Positions 34,522-38,867 of a stretch of DNA of 38,867 nucleotides are shown in pieces. The number at the start of each line of letters is the position of its first letter. The stretch's first letter is position 1. Under the pieces are notes generated by a model. It did not search any database and was not told the origin of the DNA. It saw only the letters and a list, made by a program, of their open reading frames with translations. Source of the stretch: Acidobacteriota bacterium (GTDB lineage Bacteria > Acidobacteriota > Thermoanaerobaculia > Gp7-AA8); NCBI GenBank assembly GCA_003223645.1, contig QHVT01000036.1, forward strand, positions 1-38,867, written 5' to 3'. A program made the position numbers and the translations under genes.

Positions 34522-34942
34522 AGTAGCTGCGCCTGACTCGTGCTGCCGTGTCCTGGGCAGATCGGGTAAACCTGTCGGCTAGCGGTGTTTCTCTCGAATT
34601 TCCTCGACCCAATCTTCTTCCGCACGCCATCTTCTGTAATGAGCACGAGAAAAATACCGAACAGAAATCCCACACCAAGGCCAATCAAAGCACTCTGCCA
34701 CGTTCGAATTTCCCAGTGTTGATCCTCGTAGCTGCTAAACCTCCGAGATTGATAATTCCGGTTACGGTTCCGACAAGGCTCGACGACACCATTGCTCCGG
34801 CCAGCAGCTTTGCCCAGCTCGCGATTCTCTGATGCGCAAACCCGGCACCCACCAGCAGCGCAAAAACTGCCCACCCAACTCCTCGACACAGTACCGCTAG
34901 TCCTCCGGCGGCGCCGCCAACCTTGACCTCTCCCGTTGCCAT
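34470..34942 (-). pseudogene. frameshifted membrane protein remnant
   Basis: Two overlapping frames together look like one three-helix membrane protein. Frame one starts at the ATG at 34942 (MATGEVKVGGAAGGLA), has helices near VGWAVFALLVGAGFAH and LLAGAMVSSSLVGTVTGII, and stops at 34685. Frame two covers the next helix (SALIGLGVGFLFGIFLVL, then ITEDGVRKK) and runs to 34470. The switch lies around 34740-34760. It may be a broken gene or an assembly indel. The start abuts the family G palindrome. It could be a transmembrane effector partner of the cyclase, but orientation is convergent and I have no family match. Confidence 0.35.
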
Positions 34943-35014
34943 CCTGAGCGCAGCGAAGGATCTCAAGCTACGTATTTTGAGATCTTTCGCCGTCTTCGCG
35001 GCGCAAGATGACGG
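34940..35014. repeat. palindromic repeat family G, second copy
   Basis: CATCCTGAGCGCAGCGAAGG ATCTC ... GAGATCTTTCGCCG ... GATGACGG, 75 bp with complementary arms. It ends exactly where the DUF5615-like toxin frame loses similarity, indicating that insertion of, or recombination at, the element removed most of that gene. Confidence 0.88.
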
Positions 35015-35084
35015 GTGTGACTGAACTTGGCGAATGAGTACTAAGCTGGCGCGGTACATCTTCATTGAAGAGCACGCGCCTCAC
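35015..35084 (-). pseudogene. DUF5615-like (PIN-like) toxin, 5' fragment
   Basis: From GTG 35084 the frame reads MRRVLFNEDVPRQLSTHS, closely like the first residues of DUF5615 toxins (MxxLLDEDVPRxL), then passes into the family G repeat. The usual product is about 110-120 residues, so four fifths is missing. The GTG overlaps a TGA that would be the ancestral stop of the neighbouring DUF433 antitoxin, the normal layout of this pair. Confidence 0.62.
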
Positions 35085-35116
35085 GCGATCTGTGCCAGCG
35101 AAGCCCGACCGGCCTC

Positions 35117-35299
35117 CTAGAGAAAGGTAACGGCCTGTTCGCGAGTAACACTAGGAAAATTGTCGAGAAACACATCTAAGCTGTCCCCGCCTTCGATGTA
35201 GTCCAGAAGTGTGCGCACCGGCACTCTCGTACCAACGAACACGGGGTCGCCGCTGTGAATGTTGGGGTCGGAATGGATGATCGAATTGAGCTTTGACAT
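35117..35299 (-). CDS. DUF433 antitoxin, prematurely stopped
   Basis: 60 residues from the ATG at 35299 (MSKLNSIIHSDPNIHSGDPVFVGTR). DUF433 signatures IHSGDPVFVGTRVPVRTLLDY and FLDNFPSVTREQA are clear. The frame meets TAG at 35117-35119, yet continues beyond as EAGRASLAQIA to TGA at 35081-35083, which is the expected family ending and overlaps the toxin start. So a nonsense mutation removed about 11 residues. With the toxin largely gone, the antitoxin is probably drifting. Confidence 0.78.
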   Translation of the reverse strand: MSKLNSIIHSDPNIHSGDPVFVGTRVPVRTLLDYIEGGDSLDVFLDNFPSVTREQAVTFL

Positions 35300-35411
35300 G
35301 GAATGCCTATCCGGGTCGAAGAGAATACGACAGTAACACGTCGGTCGCTGAACGTCGGTGCTGGGTTCGGCCTTGGAATTGCTGAACACCCATTCGTGTA
35401 CACTTCGCTAG

Positions 35412-35588
35412 GTGAAGCGCCAAGAACTCGAGCGACGGTTGACGACGTGCGGCTGGCGCTTCTTGCGACACGGCGGCAAACATGACGTTTGGACGGATGG
35501 GCAGCGGGAGGAGCCAATTCCACGCCATCGGGAGATCAATGAGCAACTTGCGCGTGCCATTCTCCGGCGCGCCTGCGCGGAGGCATGA
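35412..35588 (+). CDS. hicA: mRNA interferase toxin HicA
   Basis: 58 residues. The GTG at 35412 is the first possible start because TAG precedes it directly. The HicA dsRBD-like fold is visible: ELERRLTTCGWRFLRHGGKH (catalytic His in GGKHDVW) and IPRHREINEQLARAILR. HicA degrades mRNAs and is held by HicB. Its TGA overlaps the hicB ATG (ATGATGA at 35585-35591). Short and easily missed, but a full-length member of the family. Confidence 0.88.
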   Translation: MKRQELERRLTTCGWRFLRHGGKHDVWTDGQREEPIPRHREINEQLARAILRRACAEA

Positions 35589-36004
35589 TGAGATTCGAAG
35601 GGAAAGTTTTTCGTGACGGGCGGTTTTGGCTGGCCGAAATACCGTTGCTCGATGGGATGACCCAGGGCCGCACACGCAAGGAAGCGCTGGAGATGATCGG
35701 GGATTGGCTCGAGACCATGGTGAATCGCGATGGTTTTCGCGCGCGCGTTCACCCTCGTGGTATGCGCGAGTTTGAAGTTTCGGGCAGCCACGCCGGCGCG
35801 ATGATCGCTCTGCTGCTACGTAGACGGCGCGAGGCGAGCGGCGCCTCTTTGAGGGATGTCGCATCGAGACTGGGAGCCTCGTCTCGAAATGCCTACGCCC
35901 GGTACGAGCGTGGCGACGTTGTACCGACGCTCGATAAGCTTGACGCGTTGCTGAAGGCTGCCTCGCCAGGGCACGACTTCGTCATTCGGGAGGCTATCGA
36001 CTGA
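35585..36004 (+). CDS. hicB: antitoxin HicB with XRE-type helix-turn-helix
   Basis: 139 residues. N-terminal partly degraded RNase-H-like HicB fold: FEGKVFRDGRFWLAEIPLLDGMTQGRTRKEALEMI. The C-terminal helix-turn-helix LRDVASRLGASSRNAYARYERG binds DNA for autorepression. A second ATG lies at 35588. Toxin-first order with a 4-bp overlap is normal for hicAB. The gene lies about 210 bp before the 22-bp repeat array; whether HicB binds it is unknown. Confidence 0.92.
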   Translation: MMRFEGKVFRDGRFWLAEIPLLDGMTQGRTRKEALEMIGDWLETMVNRDGFRARVHPRGMREFEVSGSHAGAMIALLLRRRREASGASLRDVASRLGASSRNAYARYERGDVVPTLDKLDALLKAASPGHDFVIREAID

Positions 36005-36213
36005 GGCTTGTTCGCAACTTGATATGACTCCTCAGACAGCCAAAATGTATGCCGTGAGCTAGCAGTACCTCACTTTTTTGCCTTCCAGATTTGAGTTGAT
36101 GGGTCGTTTCCAAGAAGTTTGGTTTGCGACGAGGCGCGACGCCGGACTTCTTCTGATGTCTCGCCGATCAGTTTGTTTTTCGATCCCACGGTGTGGGCCT
36201 CGTTGGCCGAGAG
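36005..36213. other. intergenic region, no gene seen
   Basis: About 210 bp between hicB and the 22-bp array. Short frames on both strands show no family resemblance or good ribosome-binding site. A CACTTTTTTG tract at 36069-36079 may belong to a weak terminator for hicAB. Confidence 0.45.
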
Positions 36214-36763
36214 GCAATTGGCTTCCCCGCCCCCGGAAAATGATCGGTGATCAAGAAAGAAGCGATCCATGGATCTGAAAAAAGGGATCGTCGGGTCATG
36301 ACGAAGTGATCGCCCGATCATGAGGAAATGATCGCCTCATCAGAACAATCTGACGCAACCTGTAGAAAGATATGAAGGATACGTCTCACGCATTCGAAGA
36401 GCTGATCAGATGAGTGCGATCTGGCAATCAGATCGAAATGCCGGCGGCACTTTCCGGAAATGGTCGGTCTTGCGTCCTGAAAGGGATCGGGCGACCAAAA
36501 GAAATGAACCATGGATCATATTGAAGTGATCGCCCGAGCATCGCGAAATGATCGCCTCCTCAGAACGATCTGATCCAACCTCGTCCTGAAAATGGTCGGC
36601 CATCCTGTTAGAAATGATTGGCCATCATTTAAAGGGTGATCCTCCGACCTTTTGTAAATGATCGACGATTCTTGAACAAATGAACGGCTGTCCTTTCGCT
36701 GCCGTACGCCGATCGCTCAAGAAATGGCCCGCGGTCCATTTGCAAATGGCAGTTGACCACTGA
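36214..36763. repeat. phase-locked array of 25 degenerate 22-bp units
   Basis: With the core beginning at 36219 + 22n (n = 0 to 24; last at 36747), every unit has G at core position 2, most have T at position 1 and A at 3, and the consensus is GAAATGATCGCCNNATCA plus four variable bases. No indel breaks the register across 550 bp although many units differ at half their positions. Several are dyad-symmetric with different arms: TGATCGCCCGATCA (36307), TGCCGGCGGCA (36439), GATTGGCCATC (36616) and ATGGCCCGCGGTCCAT (36724). Units at 36307-36351 and 36527-36571 match, a higher-order repeat of 220 bp. 22 is not a multiple of 3 and no long frame crosses it, so it is noncoding. Confidence 0.9.
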
Positions 36764-36778
36764 GCCATTTCACGCCAA

Positions 36779-37048
36779 TTAGACCGCAACACTTACACCC
36801 GGCGCCGCGGCGCCGGCCAGCATTCCGTGAACGCTTAGGTCTTCGTCGACGTCGGGCCAGTGAATGCCGAAGCCTGCACCAGAGATCACGAAGTTGTTGC
36901 GCTGCTCCGGAGTGGCATGCAACAGTCGCGGGTACCATACGAGCGGAGTGCTGACAGTACGACCATCGGCAAGATCGACTGTTAGCGTATCTTCGTCGAT
37001 CCGAACGGCCTTGATCTTCTCCCCCGCTCTAGGTTCCGAAGTACGCAT
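36779..37048 (-). CDS. DUF2442 protein, putative antitoxin
   Basis: 89 residues from the ATG at 37048, overlapping the end of the DUF4160 gene by 20 bp. The DUF2442 pattern is clear: IKAVRIDEDTLTVDLADGRT, then VSTPLVWYPRLLHATPEQRN and FGIHWPDVDEDLSVHGML. DUF2442 commonly follows DUF4160 and the pair is regarded as toxin-antitoxin-like. The last residues (GAAAPGVSVAV) come from a GC-rich GGCGCCGCGGCGCC palindrome at about 36801-36815. Confidence 0.88.
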   Translation of the reverse strand: MRTSEPRAGEKIKAVRIDEDTLTVDLADGRTVSTPLVWYPRLLHATPEQRNNFVISGAGFGIHWPDVDEDLSVHGMLAGAAAPGVSVAV

Positions 37049-37265
37049 TCCATGCCTCCACGAACTTCTTTTGATGCTGCAACACGACACGTTCGATAGC
37101 ACGCAGTTCGCGTGCCGAGAAGCCAAGATTGTAGTGGAGCGACACCGGAGTGAGCCAGAACTTGGCCGACGAGTCTCCGGCATCGACGTGAATGTGATGT
37201 GGTTCTCCGACATCTCCGCTGTAGAAGTAGAACCTATAAGGTCCTTGGCGAAGAAGCGTGGGCAT
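37029..37265 (-). CDS. DUF4160 protein, putative toxin
   Basis: 78 residues from the ATG at 37265 (MPTLLRQGPYRFYFYSGD). Family hallmarks: YRFYFYSGDVGEPHHIHVDA, SAKFWLTPVSLHYNLGFSAR, ELRAIERVVLQHQKKFVEAW. Its exact activity is not established. The frame is open upstream to 37430, but the extra residues do not match the family. Confidence 0.9.
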   Translation of the reverse strand: MPTLLRQGPYRFYFYSGDVGEPHHIHVDAGDSSAKFWLTPVSLHYNLGFSARELRAIERVVLQHQKKFVEAWNAYFGT

Positions 37266-37392
37266 GATCTTGAGAGTGTACCTCATGAGGAACTGGTAGC
37301 GCGTTCCGTAGACTAGCAACCAAGGGTAAGATTGAGGCACCTTAGGGAACGATCTTTTCTCGTGTTGGCTCAAGGACAACGAGGGTAATGCG

Positions 37393-37716
37393 GTGAATCG
37401 GAACTCGATCGTGACTGAGACCTGGTCCAATCCCGAATCGGAGCGGCTATACGTTGCGCACTGGCCTGATGATTCTGGACTGTTTGAACGCTATGAAGAT
37501 CGCGAGCAATGCGGAGGTTGCGCCTTCTTCGCACCATTCAATGCTGACTATGGGCTGTGTTGTTACTCCAAGTCGAGGCATCATCTTGAGACTGTTTTCG
37601 AGCACTTCACGTGTCCGGTGTTTGTCAACGACGGTTGGGATGCGCACACATTTCTGGATTGGGACGTTGACGACAACGGAAACTTTCGGCCGAAGCGAAG
37701 TGACCTTCGGTGTTAG
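37393..37716 (+). CDS. small Cys-rich hypothetical protein
   Basis: 107 residues from the GTG at 37393. Cysteines are arranged CGGC (about 40-43), CC (about 56-57) and FTCPVF (about 73), interleaved with FFAPFNADYG and KSRHHLETVFEHF. This spacing could bind zinc or an iron-sulfur centre. No signal peptide or membrane segment. I do not recognise a named family. It stands divergent from the DUF4160-DUF2442 pair and convergent to the methyltransferase; a defence or toxin-antitoxin role would be guesswork. Confidence 0.65.
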   Translation: MNRNSIVTETWSNPESERLYVAHWPDDSGLFERYEDREQCGGCAFFAPFNADYGLCCYSKSRHHLETVFEHFTCPVFVNDGWDAHTFLDWDVDDNGNFRPKRSDLRC

Positions 37717-37781
37717 GCCGCATTCATGAAATATTAAACCGTGCGCAAGCTACAACAGTGCGTCACGCGCAATCACCCTGT

Positions 37782-38654
37782 TTAGACTTCTATTAACCAT
37801 GACGCGCGCCTACCCGTAAGGTAATCAACTGGCAGCTCTTTAGTACGTACAGGGATTTGAAGCCAGTCGTTGAACTTGACGTGTCTCAGCAGCAGTTCAA
37901 TGCTGGACCTCGTGGGGAGAGCAACGACACCTGCATGCGCCGCCATGCGAATGTCTGTTGGTTCTTCCCACTTCAGATAGAGGGCGAACTCGTCTGACGG
38001 GTATAGCGCCGTATCAAGTAGGATGTGACTCCTTGCCATCGTTTTTGTGAGTTCAAGGGCTTCCAGAGGCTTAGGCACATGGTAGAGAAACCCCAGATTC
38101 AGCACTACATCGAACTTTCCACCTAATGTTTCGAGACTCATTTTCCAAAAGTCAAGCACCTTGAACTCGGCGTTGTTGATTCCTGTGATCGACTTCAGCA
38201 GATTCGCTTCCTCGATCAGTTCGGGACGCGCGTCGAATCCCACGACATCGGCGCCGAGAAGAGCGCATTGTATTGACCAAAAGCCGGAATTGCAGGCGAT
38301 ATCCAGGATCCGCTTGCCTTTCAGTGTGCCACCCTGCGACTGCACGAGGTACGGCATGAAATGTCTAAATCGCTGCAACGGACGCATCGGGTCATCCGTG
38401 TCCAAACCGGGATTGCTGTGAGACGTCTGAAAAGAGAGGCCGCCATCGAATTGGTATGCGTAGTGCCAGAAAGGATGCCGAGCGAACTCGTTCCGAATAT
38501 CTTCGTTAGTGAGCATCTGTGCACGACGAGGAAGTGGCCAGACAGGCGGTACTGCCGGCGGCTCGTGCACTGGACTGATGCGCTTCCTCGGAGGAATCTT
38601 GAGAATGTCATAACCCAAAAGACGCAACGCTCGCCTGACCATGAGTTTGATCAC
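37782..38654 (-). CDS. class I SAM-dependent methyltransferase
   Basis: 290 residues. I choose GTG 38654 because AAGGAGG (complement of 38663-38669) lies 8 bases upstream; an ATG four codons later is less well placed. After a basic N-terminal stretch (MVRRALRLLGYDIL) the SAM fold has KRILDIACNSGFWSIQCALLGA, VVGFDARPELIEEA, FKVLDFWKM and FDVVLNLGFLYHVPKPLEAL. It resembles the CmoB/DUF1698-like and glycan-biosynthesis methyltransferases; the substrate is unknown. Composition is closer to the accessory island than to the GC-rich core. Confidence 0.84.
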   Translation of the reverse strand: MIKLMVRRALRLLGYDILKIPPRKRISPVHEPPAVPPVWPLPRRAQMLTNEDIRNEFARHPFWHYAYQFDGGLSFQTSHSNPGLDTDDPMRPLQRFRHFMPYLVQSQGGTLKGKRILDIACNSGFWSIQCALLGADVVGFDARPELIEEANLLKSITGINNAEFKVLDFWKMSLETLGGKFDVVLNLGFLYHVPKPLEALELTKTMARSHILLDTALYPSDEFALYLKWEEPTDIRMAAHAGVVALPTRSSIELLLRHVKFNDWLQIPVRTKELPVDYLTGRRASWLIEV

Positions 38655-38867
38655 GGAAGCTTCCTCCTTCGGCAGCCTAGGGTTATGCCCGGTTGTTTGG
38701 CGCAGAATGATTTCAGCAAAGTCGTCTCGGAGCAATCGTTGCGAAGGCTCTCGAGTCCCACGAACGCGCACGGACGCGCGTGTGTTCGTGCGAATTGAAT
38801 GGGCGGCTGTCGCTCCGCGTATTCGGGGAGATCAGCGCACGAAAGCCCCGTCTCTGCCACTCCCCAA
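38655..38867. other. end of window, no supported gene
   Basis: Only short open frames rich in Arg/Ala/Ser; none has a family match. The AAGGAGG ribosome-binding site of the methyltransferase is at 38663-38669. Confidence 0.5.

Noticed and set aside
36070-36603. Short open frames on the minus strand within the 22-bp array
   Set aside because: They are by-products of the repeats, shift frame with the 22-bp period and have no ribosome-binding sites or family features.
36214-36763. CRISPR array
   Set aside because: Units are 22 bp with no invariant repeat and no 25-40 bp spacers, and there are no cas genes. TIGR-type arrays were also considered, but unit length differs and no Tas protein is present.
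38651-38860. 69-residue minus-strand frame at the window end
   Set aside because: No family resemblance and it overlaps the ribosome-binding site and start of the methyltransferase.

Overview
The window is a GC-rich bacterial chromosome segment. Gene content (rtcB-archease, a PATAN/HEAT protein, a beta-propeller/GGDEF sensor, a STAND regulator, many toxin-antitoxin pairs) and heavy infestation by GC-rich palindromic repeats fit an uncultured soil-type lineage, perhaps Acidobacteriota or a neighbouring phylum. The lineage is inference; there is no rRNA gene to confirm it. Layout: 0.2-4.1 kb (minus strand) holds a class V aminotransferase/cysteine-desulfurase-like gene, a membrane-anchored rhodanese, archease and the RNA ligase RtcB. 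The rhodanese reading frame is interrupted by one UGA exactly where a Cys is expected. A 7-bp hairpin with a GGUGC loop follows it, and the domain then continues to a stop 3 nt before the archease start, so this is a candidate selenoprotein. 4.2-8.8 kb (plus) is lysS-pheS-pheT. 9-12 kb (minus) has a GNAT-aminotransferase fusion and a cytochrome P450. 11.9-13.9 kb (plus) has a small membrane protein and a DEAD-box helicase, followed by a convergent vapBC pair with a palindromic operator. 14.6-31.9 kb has a methyltransferase, a secreted dipeptidase, a histidine kinase, a threonine-aldolase-like enzyme, a STAND-TPR-winged-helix-BTAD regulator, a small glycosyltransferase / 23-residue peptide / O-methyltransferase operon, a PATAN/HEAT protein and a propeller-GGDEF sensor. 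31.9-38.9 kb is an accessory island of less GC-rich, mostly short genes: a BrnT/DUF4258-like plus PD-(D/E)XK-like pair, a terminase remnant, a class III cyclase-like protein, a decayed DUF433-DUF5615 locus, hicAB, a 22-bp-period repeat array, a DUF4160-DUF2442 pair, a Cys-rich small protein and a methyltransferase. Two things go beyond a gene list. First, at least seven families of short palindromic repeats sit between genes. Several are also inserted in frame inside genes: the same peptide core DRQDCLSS occurs in PheT and in the P450, and the same 54-bp (18-codon) element forms the signal-peptide end of two unrelated secreted proteins. Second, a noncoding tract at 36214-36763 consists of 25 degenerate 22-bp units in exact register. 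Every unit has a G at the same position, and several have arms that differ in sequence yet remain complementary.
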